54,916 bases of DNA from Porphyromonas sp. (lineage in GTDB: Bacteria; Bacteroidota; Bacteroidia; Bacteroidales; Porphyromonadaceae): contig JAUMWS010000002.1 in the NCBI GenBank assembly GCA_030529525.1, forward strand, positions 1 to 54,916, written 5' to 3'. Under the pieces are notes generated by a model. The model had not been told where the DNA came from. It worked only from the letters and a program-made list of their open reading frames with translations, and ran no database searches. A program made the translations under genes and the position numbers. This document shows positions 26,034 to 35,048 of the stretch, piece after piece. The stretch's first letter is position 1. Each line of letters opens with the position of its first letter.

Positions 26034-26678
26034 ATGGATATAAGAGGAGTCATAACGGGCGATATTGTCGCTTCCTCGGCTATACGGGCAGAGTATCGGG
26101 ATATCCTGCCGGGAGGAATTGAAGAGATTGTCCAAAAGCTGAGCGCAGTGCTATCTCCTGCAAAGATGGAGGTTTTCAGAGGCGACAGCTTTCAGATTGT
26201 TGTGGAGCGTCCGGAAGAGACAGTACGGATGGCGGTGCTTCTTCGTGCCGGCATTAAAGGGAAAACTCCCGAAGAGGTAAAGCGACCATGGGACGTAAGA
26301 TTGGCGATAGGAATAGGCGAAATATCCTATCTGTCGGACAAAGTGGTGCTGTCCGATGGCGAGGCATTTCACCTTTCGGGCAGAGAATTGGACGACATAG
26401 GGAAACGCCGCCTTACGGTACGCACCAGATGGGAGGAGCTAAACGAAGAACTGGAAGTAAGCACAGCTTTTGCAGACGATATCATCTCTCGATGGACTGT
26501 ATCCCAAGCTAAAGTTCTCTACGAAGCTCTACTCCATGGCACAACCCAAAAAGAGATGGGGCTGAATATGGGAATGAGCTCCCAAAATGTGGGGAAACTG
26601 CTGAGAGCAGGCAAGGAAAACCTTATAGCTCTCTACCTGAACCGAACCCGCAAAATCATAAAAAACAGACTGGTATGA
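26034..26678 (+). CDS. SatD-family protein with C-terminal HTH
   Basis: The 214-residue product starts with the SatD hallmark ITGDIVASS. It continues with a cyclase/nucleotide-binding-like alpha-beta domain (FRGDSFQIVVERPEE, VRLAIGIGEISYL, GEAFHLSGRELDDI) to about residue 145. The C-terminal 60 residues are helical and HTH-like (TVSQAKVLYEALLHG, TQKEMGLNMGMSSQNVGKLLRAGKENL). SatD function is not well established. The HTH and the three operators over its promoter suggest autoregulation. Its stop overlaps the start of the DUF3307 gene (ATGA), so the two are translationally coupled. Confidence 0.8.
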   Translation: MDIRGVITGDIVASSAIRAEYRDILPGGIEEIVQKLSAVLSPAKMEVFRGDSFQIVVERPEETVRMAVLLRAGIKGKTPEEVKRPWDVRLAIGIGEISYLSDKVVLSDGEAFHLSGRELDDIGKRRLTVRTRWEELNEELEVSTAFADDIISRWTVSQAKVLYEALLHGTTQKEMGLNMGMSSQNVGKLLRAGKENLIALYLNRTRKIIKNRLV

Positions 26679-27409
26679 GTTGGGATATTCTTTTAAAGCT
26701 GCTTTTGGCGCATCTTCTTGCAGACTTTGCACTCCAGCCAAAGAAGATTTGCGAAGGGAAAAGAGCTCCCGGAGCCGGGAAGTGGAGCTACCTGCTTCTT
26801 CATTCTTTCATACATGCCGTAGTCGTCTATCTCCTATTGCAAGATTGGAGTGGCTGGCTGGTACCCGCCATAATCTTTGTTTCCCATTTGGGTATAGACT
26901 ACTTCAAATCCACCTGCATGAGGGAAAATGCAACATCATTCCTGATAGATCAGGCATTGCACGTGATAGTGTTGATGCTGATATGGGGGTTCCTATTCGG
27001 CGGAACGGATATTTTCAGCGAATGGCTGGGAGAGTACGAGATGCCTTCCGGCTTTTGGATTGTAGCCATAGCTTATGTACTGGTGCTTAAACCTACTTCA
27101 CTCGTGTTGAGTATGTTTTTCAAGAGATGGAATAAAGGAACAGAAGAGATGAGTCTTCAGAAAGAAGATGAGAGCCTGCCCAAAGCAGGAGAGTGGATAG
27201 GCTATCTGGAACGCGTGCTTATACTTACGTTCATCTTTACGGGACATATAGAGGGAGTGGGATTTCTGCTTGCAGCAAAGTCTGTATTTCGATTTGGAGA
27301 CCTAAGCAAGGCGAAAGATATCAAAATAACAGAGTATGTTCTTATAGGAACATTGGGTAGCTTTACCATTGCCATAATAGTAGGTTTTATCTCTTTGGCT
27401 ATAATATAA
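26675..27409 (+). CDS. DUF3307-family membrane protein
   Basis: The 244-residue inner-membrane protein starts with the DUF3307 signature LLLAHLLADFALQP. It has a conserved HSFIHAVVVYLLL and SHLGIDYFKS in the N half and about six membrane helices overall, with a soluble stretch at about 150-170 (RWNKGTEEMSLQKEDES). Conserved His and Asp residues in the first helices recall a membrane metal site, but no activity is known. It overlaps the SatD-family gene by 4 nt; this pairing recurs in other bacteria as far as I recall. Confidence 0.82.
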   Translation: MSWDILLKLLLAHLLADFALQPKKICEGKRAPGAGKWSYLLLHSFIHAVVVYLLLQDWSGWLVPAIIFVSHLGIDYFKSTCMRENATSFLIDQALHVIVLMLIWGFLFGGTDIFSEWLGEYEMPSGFWIVAIAYVLVLKPTSLVLSMFFKRWNKGTEEMSLQKEDESLPKAGEWIGYLERVLILTFIFTGHIEGVGFLLAAKSVFRFGDLSKAKDIKITEYVLIGTLGSFTIAIIVGFISLAII

Positions 27410-27437
27410 CAGCGACTGGAAGAGTTGATATAAAAAT

Positions 27438-27475
27438 AAAAGTCTGCATCTCCGAAGATGCAGACTTTTATTTTG
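27438..27475. terminator. Bidirectional terminator
   Basis: AAAAGTCTGCATCT and AGATGCAGACTTTT form a 14-bp perfect stem with a 4-base loop, followed by ATTTTG. It serves the SatD operon on the plus strand and the signal peptidase pair on the minus strand, whose last stop is at 27480. Confidence 0.93.
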
Positions 27476-27479
27476 TCCG

Positions 27480-27908
27480 TTAGAAATGGATCGACGCCAC
27501 GGCTTTACCCAGAATATGCGAAGGCGGACACCACCAAAGCTGTCGGGAAGATTGGGTTTCGTCAGATTGCTTTATCTCATTTGAAATGCCGTAATAGAGG
27601 ATTTCGGGATGTTGAGGATCGTGCTTTATCTCTACAATTCGTCCGTAAAGTCTATCACCCGAAGGCGATTCGACCGGACTGAATACCACAACATCTCCCC
27701 TCTTTAGCGGGCTATAAAATCTTTTCTGAATAAGCACCCAAGCCCTTTCCGAATGCTCTCCTTTCTCTATATTATTATGGACACGCACAGGCTCCCATAG
27801 GAAAACCCTTATAAGCAGAAGCACAAACAGCAAGAGAAGAACCCCGATAGAGATCTTGACCGTCCTACGTTTGGGTGATCTGTCTTTCTGCTTTCCGCTC
27901 TGAGCCAT
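27480..27908 (-). CDS. Degenerate S26 signal-peptidase-like protein
   Basis: The 142-residue protein has one N-terminal membrane helix (about 20-40) and an S26-like beta domain. VWEP-type entry, FYSPLKRGDVVVFSPVES and the final WWCPPSHILGKAVASIHF follow the LepB box order. The catalytic residues look lost. In place of the S-M/L-x-P-T-L nucleophile motif it has NNIEKGEHSERAW, and in place of the YVKR lysine motif it has LYGRIVEI. It is probably inactive and may partner or regulate the intact LepB, whose gene lies 15 nt upstream in the same operon. The alternative, active with shifted residues, seems unlikely. Confidence 0.75.
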   Translation of the reverse strand: MAQSGKQKDRSPKRRTVKISIGVLLLLFVLLLIRVFLWEPVRVHNNIEKGEHSERAWVLIQKRFYSPLKRGDVVVFSPVESPSGDRLYGRIVEIKHDPQHPEILYYGISNEIKQSDETQSSRQLWWCPPSHILGKAVASIHF

Positions 27909-27923
27909 ATACTATCTTGTTGC

Positions 27924-29336
27924 TTATTCTATCTTGGAAGATGGCAGAAGAAGCCTGTTCCAGCGAATCTTTCCACTAAATAGCTTTTTGTCTTTGTTGA
28001 GTGAAAGCCAAACCCAAACAGGTGAACCGACAATATGATCCTCAGGAACGAAGCCCCACGAACGGGAGTCGGCACTGCGATGTCTGTTGTCCCCCATCAT
28101 AAAGTAGTAGTCCATCTCGAAGGTATAGCTGTCCGAAGGCGTACCATCAATATATATCCGATCCTCTTTTACCTCTACTGTGTGCCCTTCAAAGTTCCTT
28201 ATACAGCGTATATATACAGGAAGATTCTCCGGAGTGAGTGTTATGGTTGCTCCTTTTTTAGGTATCCAGATAGGACCGTAGTTGTCTCTACTCCAAGACT
28301 TCTTCATGTCTACAGGATAAGTAGGATCGTCTTCCGCAGACGGAGAGGGCTCTACAACAACATTCTTAACGGATGATATAGCTTTGATCTTCCCGAGCAT
28401 ATCCTGAGTTAAAGGAAGTTGATAGACCACGCCATAGCTTCCATTAGGCAAGGTATCCAGCTGTAAGTAACGGAAGAAAGGCGCTAAATCGCTCACCAAA
28501 ACCTTTCGGTCGTCCATTGCAATCTCCAAATCGTCAAGCTGTTGATCGGGTAAAGGTCTGCCGTCTGTCTGTACATAATAGGTGTATTGCAGATTCTTTG
28601 GGTCTTTAATCCTTTGACCATTAATATATACGTCATTGCTTCTCACTTCAAGCGAATCTCCGGGAAGCCCTATACACCTCTTTACGTAATGTTCACGCTT
28701 ATCCACCGGTCTGTAGATAATGTCTCCAAAGCGCTCTTTATTCTCCCAGACGTGCTTCCTGCCGTGGATATTCACAAGGGTATAGTAGTCCGGATTTTGT
28801 TCTCGGAGTGCTACGGTGTCTCCCGCAGGGAAATTAAAAACGACAATATCATTTCTTTTTACCGACCCGAACCCTTTCAGACGACGATATTCACACTGCG
28901 GCTTATCCAAGTAACTCTTTCCTCCCCATGGAAAAGTATTATGCAAGAGAGGGAAAGATATTGGAGTTTGTGGCATTCGAGGGCCATAACTCATCTTGGA
29001 AACGAATAGAAAATCTCCGACAAGGTAGCTCTTCTCCAGTGAAGAGGTGGGAATCTGGTAGTTTTGAAAGAAAAACAGGAAAAAGATCTGTACCGAGAAG
29101 ACCACAACAACGATATCTTCCAACAGCTTCATAGCACTTACCACCTTTGGATTCTTGGAAGACTTCCACCAACGCCAGTTGATTTTCTTTGTAATGTAGC
29201 CATCTATGATAAGTGGTACACCGAGCCAAAACCAAATCGAACCCACCCAAATACAAAAGGCGATGTATAGAGTGAGAACGATGATAAACTTAATCCACGT
29301 TTTTATAGGTTTATTTTTTAGTATCTCTTTGTTCAT
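27924..29336 (-). CDS. lepB: Signal peptidase I
   Basis: It removes signal peptides from secreted and outer-membrane proteins at the periplasmic face of the inner membrane. The 470-residue product is long, as in other Bacteroidota, because of insertions in the catalytic domain. It has two N-terminal membrane segments (about 14-44 and 74-91), the nucleophile motif YQIPTSSLEKSYLVGD (Ser99), the general-base lysine in EHYVKRCIGLPGDSL and the C-terminal MMGDNRHRSADSRSWGFVP. A -7 box lies upstream at 29455-29448 on the minus strand. It forms a two-gene operon with the degenerate paralogue. Confidence 0.94.
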   Translation of the reverse strand: MNKEILKNKPIKTWIKFIIVLTLYIAFCIWVGSIWFWLGVPLIIDGYITKKINWRWWKSSKNPKVVSAMKLLEDIVVVVFSVQIFFLFFFQNYQIPTSSLEKSYLVGDFLFVSKMSYGPRMPQTPISFPLLHNTFPWGGKSYLDKPQCEYRRLKGFGSVKRNDIVVFNFPAGDTVALREQNPDYYTLVNIHGRKHVWENKERFGDIIYRPVDKREHYVKRCIGLPGDSLEVRSNDVYINGQRIKDPKNLQYTYYVQTDGRPLPDQQLDDLEIAMDDRKVLVSDLAPFFRYLQLDTLPNGSYGVVYQLPLTQDMLGKIKAISSVKNVVVEPSPSAEDDPTYPVDMKKSWSRDNYGPIWIPKKGATITLTPENLPVYIRCIRNFEGHTVEVKEDRIYIDGTPSDSYTFEMDYYFMMGDNRHRSADSRSWGFVPEDHIVGSPVWVWLSLNKDKKLFSGKIRWNRLLLPSSKIE

Positions 29337-29447
29337 TGTTGCTGTTCTAAGTCTGTATATTCCAGTCCAAAAACTCTATCCTGAGGCATCTAAACTGCCT
29401 TGTTCCCAATAGGAACCCACTATATAGAGCTTTTGTATAAGTCCTCC

Positions 29448-29455
29448 CAAAGGTA
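29448..29455 (-). promoter_or_regulatory. -7 box of the lepB operon
   Basis: TACCTTTG on the minus strand; no clear TTG at the expected distance. A palindrome GTTCCTATTGGGAAC lies in the predicted leader (29402-29416). Confidence 0.5.
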
Positions 29456-29509
29456 CATAAATATTTGCAATTTGTCTTGGATACTCCTGACTGTGATAAG
29501 AATAGAGAA

Positions 29510-29546
29510 AAAGAGGCTACCCGAGATAGTCCCGAGCAGCCTCTTT
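29510..29546 (-). terminator. Terminator of secDF
   Basis: On the minus strand AAAGAGGCT (29546-29538) pairs with AGCCTCTTT (29518-29510), followed by TTCTCTATTC. A CCCGAG/CTCGGG-type inner pairing strengthens it. Confidence 0.82.
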
Positions 29547-29592
29547 ATGTATTACTTTTTCTCCGCAAAGGGAGTCAAAGTTAGAGTTCTAT

Positions 29593-32500
29593 TTACTTCT
29601 CTTCTCTGTTTTTCTCTTTTCTGCTTGCAATCATGTAAGCTATCGGAGAAGCCACAAAGAGTGTACTGATAGTACCTATCACGACTCCAAGAATCATTGC
29701 AAACGTAAAGCTTCGGATTGTTGGACCTCCAAGGATGAAGATTACAATGATAGTGATAAGAGTTGTAAGAGATGTATTGATTGTACGAGCAAGAGTAGAG
29801 TTCAATGCGTTATTGAATACATCTTTCTTATTCTTGTTCGGATAGATACCCGATACCTCACGGATACGGTCGAATACCACCACGGTGTCGTTGATAGAGT
29901 AACCGATAATAGCAAGCAAGGCGGCTATGAACGTTGTATCAACCTCCATAGAGAATGGCATGATCTTCCAAAGAATAGCATATAGAGCTATAATAGAGAA
30001 TGTATTCAACGTTACGGATACAAATGCTCCTACCGAGAAGGCGATATCACGGAAACGTATAAGGATATAAAGAGCCATGAAGATAAGAGAGATTGTTACA
30101 GCAATAAGAGCGTCTCTCTGAATATCGTCTGCCATGGTTGCTCCCACTTTTTGCGAGCTTTGTACATACTTATCTACAAATGTATCGAAAGAAGTACCGG
30201 CAGGCAACAAGCTCTTCACGCCTTCAAATACAAGCTTTTCAACATCTTCATCCGTATTCGGATCTGTATCTGTTATACGATAGTTGGTAGAGATACGAAC
30301 TTGGTCGGGAGTACCGATGTTGATTACACGGACATTGCCTTCGAGTTCGTCGCTCAACATAGAAGCCACTTCTACGGTAGATACGTTCTGATCGAACTTA
30401 ACGATATAGTTGCGACCACCGGTGAAGTCGATACCGGCATTTAGCTTAACAGTGAACAGAGCCACAATACCTATGGCAAGAAGAGCACCGAATGCCGAGA
30501 ACGAAATCTTTTTCTTGCCTAAGAAGTTTACTGCCGGATTCTTAAGGAAGTTCTTTGAGATACCTGTTGTGAAGGTAATCTTATCCATCTTTCCTTTCTT
30601 CGCCATTGATTCGAAGATAAGACGAGTAATGAACACCGCTGTGATGAACGAACAGATAAGACCTACAACAAGTGTAGTGGCGAAACCACGAATAGGACCT
30701 GTACCGAACATAAACAGGATAATACCTGTAATGATAGTAGTAACGTTCGAGTCTATAATCGCGGAGAAAGCATTGCCGTAACCATCCTTGATGGCTCTTT
30801 GCATATTCTTACCTGCTGCAAGCTCTTCCTTGATACGCTCGAAGATAAGCACGTTGGCATCCACCGCCATAGCAAGCGTAAGCACAAGACCGGCAATACC
30901 TGCAAGTGTAAGTACGGCATGCAAAGAAGCCAAGATACCGAGCGTAAAGAAGAAGTTGAGCACAAGAGCAAGATTCACAACCATACCCGGAAGCAGACCG
31001 TAAACCAAGCACATGTACAACATAAGGATAACAAGAGCAATGATAAATGAGATCACCCCTGCCTTGATAGCCTCTTTACCAAGAGACGGACCAATAATAT
31101 CTTCCTGAACGATATCTACAGATGCTGCCATCTTACCACTTTTAAGAGTGTTGGCAAGGTCATTTGCTTCGTCCATTGAGAAGTTACCGGTGATACTTGA
31201 TACACCGTTAGGAATTTCACCATTTACCACAGGAGCGGAGTAAACAAGACCATCAAGAACGATAGCCACCTGCTTTCCTACGTTGTCTCGAGTGATACGA
31301 GCCCACTGCTTAGCACCTTCATTGTTCATGTGCATAGATACTCCGACATCGCTTCTACCTACGTGGTTATTAACTTCCGCACGAGCTTCGGTTACAACCT
31401 CACCGGATAGAGCGGCAGAGCCATCTCTTTTAGAACTCTTAAGTGCATATAGAGCATATACTTTTCCTTCTTCGGAATAAGGTTTTGCAGACCACTTAAG
31501 ATAGATATTACGTGGGAGCTGAGCCTTCACTTCCGGGATAGAAAGAAGAGAGTCTATCACTGCCATATCCGCAGCTTGAGCGTAACCAACGATAGCTCCC
31601 GGAGCAGCTTCTCCATTGACGCTTGCGTTTAGAGAAAGAATAGAAAGGAGAGGATTGTCTCTCTTTTGCTCTTCTGAAGATACTTCAGGTTCTGTTCCTG
31701 CTTGAGCTTGCACCTGTTGGCTAAGATCTGTGCTGTCTGCTTCTGCAACGGCCTTTTCTGTCTCAACCGAAGGAGTTTCCTCTTCTGCTGCCGGAGTTTC
31801 TTCTGCCACAGCAATCTCTGTTTCTTGTAGAGAGCTACGTCTGTTAAGGGTAGCAAGAGCATCGTTTGCATTTAGAAGAGGGCGGAACACCTCAGACATA
31901 TCTGCTGTTTCCCAGAACTCAAGGTTCGCAGCTCCTTGTAGAAGCTTACGTACACGTTCGGGTTCTTTGATACCCGGTAGCTCTATAAGGATACGGCTGT
32001 TGTTTTCCAATCTTTGAATGTTTGGAGCCACAACCCCAAAGCGGTCTATACGGTTACGAAGCACTTTGAAAGAGCTGTCAATAGCTTCGTTCACTTCGCT
32101 TCTAAGTACTTTTTCTACGTCTGAATCGGATGCAGTAGTGGAGATTCTGTCCTTTAGTTCGAGCGTGCTGAAGATTGCTGCAAGTCTCGCACCCGGATCT
32201 GCCTTATGAAACTCTTCGATAAAGAGAGTTACGAAATCCTTTTGGCTTTGAGTCTTTTTCTTGTTGGCCTCTTCGATTGCCTTCAGGAAGTTTGGATCCT
32301 GACTGTTACCGGAAAGAGAGCGCAATACGTCTGCCTGATTGAGCTCAAGCACTACGTTCATACCCCCCTTAAGGTCGAGACCCAATCCGATCTCTTGAGC
32401 ACGTACTTCTTTTAGTGTGTATCCGAACCACACTGTCTTGTTAGAGAGCGAATCCAGGTATCTGATCTCCTTCATTGGATCGCCTTGAGCATACTCCTTA

Positions 32501-32604
32501 GCAGCCGACGTATATCTGCTCGAAACGAAAGAGAACGAGAGATACCACGCACTAAGCACCACCATAAGGAGAGCTACAATCTTGACTAAACCTTTGTTTT
32601 GCAT
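29593..32604 (-). CDS. secDF: Protein translocase SecDF fusion
   Basis: This proton-driven accessory of the Sec translocon pulls exported proteins into the periplasm. The 1003-residue product joins SecD (about 1-640) and SecF (about 680-1003), the fused form usual in Bacteroidota. SecD has GLDLKGGMNVVLE, DRFGVVAPNIQRL, the P1 beta domain and the helix motif DANVLIFERIKEEL. SecF has AGIDFTGGRNYIVKF, GATMADDIQRDALIAV and NDTVVVFDRIREV. A Glu/Ala/Thr-rich low-complexity insert sits in the SecD periplasmic part (about 250-320). It is transcribed alone, with a -7 box at 32702-32695 and a terminator at 29510-29546. Confidence 0.97.
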   Translation of the reverse strand: MQNKGLVKIVALLMVVLSAWYLSFSFVSSRYTSAAKEYAQGDPMKEIRYLDSLSNKTVWFGYTLKEVRAQEIGLGLDLKGGMNVVLELNQADVLRSLSGNSQDPNFLKAIEEANKKKTQSQKDFVTLFIEEFHKADPGARLAAIFSTLELKDRISTTASDSDVEKVLRSEVNEAIDSSFKVLRNRIDRFGVVAPNIQRLENNSRILIELPGIKEPERVRKLLQGAANLEFWETADMSEVFRPLLNANDALATLNRRSSLQETEIAVAEETPAAEEETPSVETEKAVAEADSTDLSQQVQAQAGTEPEVSSEEQKRDNPLLSILSLNASVNGEAAPGAIVGYAQAADMAVIDSLLSIPEVKAQLPRNIYLKWSAKPYSEEGKVYALYALKSSKRDGSAALSGEVVTEARAEVNNHVGRSDVGVSMHMNNEGAKQWARITRDNVGKQVAIVLDGLVYSAPVVNGEIPNGVSSITGNFSMDEANDLANTLKSGKMAASVDIVQEDIIGPSLGKEAIKAGVISFIIALVILMLYMCLVYGLLPGMVVNLALVLNFFFTLGILASLHAVLTLAGIAGLVLTLAMAVDANVLIFERIKEELAAGKNMQRAIKDGYGNAFSAIIDSNVTTIITGIILFMFGTGPIRGFATTLVVGLICSFITAVFITRLIFESMAKKGKMDKITFTTGISKNFLKNPAVNFLGKKKISFSAFGALLAIGIVALFTVKLNAGIDFTGGRNYIVKFDQNVSTVEVASMLSDELEGNVRVINIGTPDQVRISTNYRITDTDPNTDEDVEKLVFEGVKSLLPAGTSFDTFVDKYVQSSQKVGATMADDIQRDALIAVTISLIFMALYILIRFRDIAFSVGAFVSVTLNTFSIIALYAILWKIMPFSMEVDTTFIAALLAIIGYSINDTVVVFDRIREVSGIYPNKNKKDVFNNALNSTLARTINTSLTTLITIIVIFILGGPTIRSFTFAMILGVVIGTISTLFVASPIAYMIASRKEKNREEK

Positions 32605-32694
32605 CTGTTTGTGATTATGTTATTAAATTTTATTTCGTTTGTTCAATCTGCTTCAGACGTGTGCCCAAGTTTGACACTAAGACACTTTGATTGG

Positions 32695-32702
32695 CAAAGA
32701 TA
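32695..32702 (-). promoter_or_regulatory. -7 box of secDF
   Basis: TATCTTTG on the minus strand, start near 32688, leader of about 84 nt. No clear TTG at -33. Confidence 0.5.
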
Positions 32703-32887
32703 CAATTTTTTACTATTAAAAATCATATCTCCAAGCTACTTTGTTCATAAAAATGAGCTCTTTGCATGGTCTGCTTTGTATCCGGATTGCTTTCCCCTTC
32801 TGCTCTTGAGATATTTATCCGGCATCGCCTCCGAAATTCTCTTGTTTCCATCTCTTTTTGGAGGTCGAAAATAGCGGTTTTCAACAC

Positions 32888-33076
32888 CCGAAAGAGCCTT
32901 AAAAGAGTTCACATTAACCGATTTGAAAAACTTATCGAACAGGTTTATTACTCTCTCTAAACCGACCAAAAACTTAAAATCAAGCTTTGATTTTGAGTAT
33001 TCAAAAGTCGATTTGCAGAAAACACGCTTTGACTTGCACCATTCAGGCTTTGATTCCCAACTCTTGACAGGATAAA
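32888..33076 (+). repeat. 21-bp tandem-unit intergenic element, copy B
   Basis: Units of exactly 21 bp lie at 32978-32998, 32999-33019, 33020-33040 and 33041-33061. GAACAGGTTTA begins at 32937, 41 bp before the first unit, and is identical to the box of copy D at the same distance. CCGAAAGAGCC at 32888-32898 recurs about 90 bp before copy C. GACAGGATAAA follows at 33066-33076, as after copy A. This element fills most of the 640-bp gap between secDF and the GNAT gene. The remainder (32703-32887, 33077-33246) shows no gene; a 115-codon antisense frame through it is judged chance. Confidence 0.78.
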
Positions 33077-33246
33077 ATGAACCTTTATCCACGTCCGAAA
33101 GAGTTTGTAGACGTACTGATTGAATTTTCTCAAAAGATGCGGAAAAGTTTAGGCCGACTATACCACTCTAAGCAGAAAAGAAGAAACAAAATGGCAAGCA
33201 AGAGAAAGGAAACGATCCATCAACACGCAGAGAAATAAAAAACCTC

Positions 33247-33906
33247 TCACAACAGAGGATTCTGAAGGAGAGGTGTGCAAGATGAATCTGTATGAGGGTC
33301 GGGCAAAAACATCGGATAAGAGAGCGGAGCGTGTTCTTCCGAATCCCCGTCCGAAAGTTGCTGCTGCTCTTCCCACGCTTGATATTCCAAGACCAAAGGA
33401 TGAGGAGAAAGTGTCTGAGGGTCAAAAGCAAACAGATCTGCGCTCTGCTGCCAAGCTGTACCGAGAAGTCGGAACCCTCTCTTACTATAATAAGGTATAA
33501 GCTCCTCGGTGGCAGGAATAAGAATGGCTTCTCCACGCCCCCACTCCTTACGCCAAGCATCCAGTGCAAAGTCGATAAGCCTGCTCATCACTCCTTGTGC
33601 ACGATAATCGGAATCTGTCACCAAGGCATAAAGATAAGCCACAGGAGGGGCATCTGCAGGAGTGGAGTAAATATATGGAACGGCTTGCAGAGCAGCCACA
33701 ACCCTATCGCTCTCCCTATCCATAGCCAGAAAAGAGGTTCTTAACGGGATAGCGACACTCTCCACAAAGCGAGAAAAAAGCAGTTCATAAGGACCAAAGG
33801 CTTCCACCATAAGCCCGAGCATCTCTCTGCAATGCGAATGACCAATCCAAACAGTATCTTGTGGAATACGATAGAGATATGGTATGAAAAAGTCCGAATC
33901 AGTCAT
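33247..33906 (-). CDS. GNAT-family N-acetyltransferase
   Basis: The 219-residue product has a GNAT core at about 50-165: YLYALVTDSDYRAQGVMSRLIDFAL carries the acetyl-CoA pyrophosphate loop (Q/R-x-x-G-x-A/M), and IPATEELIPYYSKRGFRLL is the C-terminal motif. The last 45 residues are a low-complexity acidic tail (EEQQQLSDGDSEE). The substrate is unknown. It overlaps the upstream DUF2156 gene by 8 nt, so both are in one operon and may act on related substrates. Confidence 0.82.
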   Translation of the reverse strand: MTDSDFFIPYLYRIPQDTVWIGHSHCREMLGLMVEAFGPYELLFSRFVESVAIPLRTSFLAMDRESDRVVAALQAVPYIYSTPADAPPVAYLYALVTDSDYRAQGVMSRLIDFALDAWRKEWGRGEAILIPATEELIPYYSKRGFRLLGTAWQQSADLFAFDPQTLSPHPLVLEYQAWEEQQQLSDGDSEEHAPLSYPMFLPDPHTDSSCTPLLQNPLL

Positions 33907-34804
33907 CGGTATTGATTATTACAATATTCTTTTCCAACAATATATCGGGCTTGTAAGAGAGTTTAGCCTTTCGCAAACCCTCCACGCCAAGATCCTCTTC
34001 CCTATTTATATATGTATACTGTTCCGGTATATGACGAGCAAACTCCCGGTTGATCATCGCAAAAGCTTCCGGAATGGCAGGATCCGCCTTTTCGATACTC
34101 ACATCAAAGGTGTTTCCGTTAATAGGCATCCCCATACTGAAAGCCACGATGTTTCCATCCACTCGAATGGCTCCGCCGGTAAGACCTATAGCCTCCCTCT
34201 GTTTCAAAGAGCGGCAGATAATCTCCCTTTCTGCGTTAATCTCCTCCGTCTCACCCCTGAGAGCAAACCACCTGTTCTCTATCTCCATACACTCCATGGC
34301 ATTGGAGTCCGTAATGGATTCATAGGTATAGTTCGGATAAGAACGTTCAAATTTGTTGATATGATTGCGTTTGGACTGCAACTTCTTGCCGGACAAAGTA
34401 CAGAGTTTTTCCCTTTCGTATATATAGTCGTAGTAGTCCCTATTCGGAAGAAGGCGATATCTGTTGGGCAGTATCTTATCCAAAAGCTGTAAAGAAGGCT
34501 CGGTAATACTCATGAGAAGAAGGTTTTCTCCGTTGGTACAACAGTCGCACATCATATCGGCAAAGACATCTTTCAGCTGTTCAACCTCTCCTATCGGCAT
34601 GAGATACGCAGGGCGAGTGCCATTGTCCGTCATAAACCGAACCACCATAGCACCTTTATGAAAAGCGATTTGAGTTTTGTAATGACTGCTCCAATTGTAC
34701 AAGTTGGAAAAACTAAGGTCACAATTTTGATATGGAGACTCCAATACAAACTGCTGTATACTCTCTTTATCTTGTAGTGTTATGGGGCGAAAAGCAATCT
34801 TCAT
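33899..34804 (-). CDS. DUF2156-family (GNAT-fold) protein
   Basis: The 301-residue product matches the DUF2156 family, related to the C-terminal aminoacyl-transferase fold of MprF and to FemX-like enzymes. Marks are NCDLSFSNLYNWSSHY at the N terminus, the central YDYIYEREKLCTLSGKKLQSKRNHINKFE and the C-terminal YTYINREEDLGVEGLRKAKLSYKP. There are no membrane helices. Aminoacyl or acyl transfer is likely; the target is unknown. It is transcribed from a promoter that overlaps the divergent rpmB promoter. Confidence 0.82.
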   Translation of the reverse strand: MKIAFRPITLQDKESIQQFVLESPYQNCDLSFSNLYNWSSHYKTQIAFHKGAMVVRFMTDNGTRPAYLMPIGEVEQLKDVFADMMCDCCTNGENLLLMSITEPSLQLLDKILPNRYRLLPNRDYYDYIYEREKLCTLSGKKLQSKRNHINKFERSYPNYTYESITDSNAMECMEIENRWFALRGETEEINAEREIICRSLKQREAIGLTGGAIRVDGNIVAFSMGMPINGNTFDVSIEKADPAIPEAFAMINREFARHIPEQYTYINREEDLGVEGLRKAKLSYKPDILLEKNIVIINTDD

Positions 34805-34842
34805 TAGCTATCTTTTTATGGAAGAACTTTCAAAATCAGGCA

Positions 34843-34873
34843 CAAAGATAGCGGTTATTATTGCCTTATCCAA
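34843..34873 (-). promoter_or_regulatory. Promoter of the DUF2156-GNAT operon
   Basis: Minus strand: TTG 34873-34871, 20-nt spacer, TATCTTTG 34850-34843. Perfect match; overlaps the rpmB promoter by 13 bp. Confidence 0.82.
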
Positions 34874-34891
34874 CAATATTTTGTACCTTTG
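34861..34891 (+). promoter_or_regulatory. rpmB operon promoter P1
   Basis: TTG 34861-34863, 20-nt spacer, TACCTTTG 34884-34891. Start near 34898, leader about 150 nt. Confidence 0.82.
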
Positions 34892-34961
34892 CGCCGTTAC
34901 GCTAAAAACAAATATTCCACATCTAAAACCTCTAAATGAGGTGAGTGTAAGGACGTAAAGT

Positions 34962-34992
34962 TTGCAGAAGTCAGAAAAAATAGCTTACTTTG
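34962..34992 (+). promoter_or_regulatory. rpmB operon promoter P2
   Basis: TTG 34962-34964, 20-nt spacer, TTACTTTG 34985-34992 (one mismatch in the TA). A second start near 34999 would give a 50-nt leader. Confidence 0.55.
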
Positions 34993-35048
34993 CGCTCCCA
35001 AATGCACGCAATTGATTTATTTTAGTAACAACAATAACGATAGCAACG

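Noticed and set aside
32745-33092. 115-codon minus-strand frame through repeat copy B, and similar frames at 9886-10239 and 10064-10315, as real proteins
   Set aside because: Their content is the 21-bp repeat read as heptads. No ribosome site or family match is seen, and the equivalent frame in copy C is broken by a stop.
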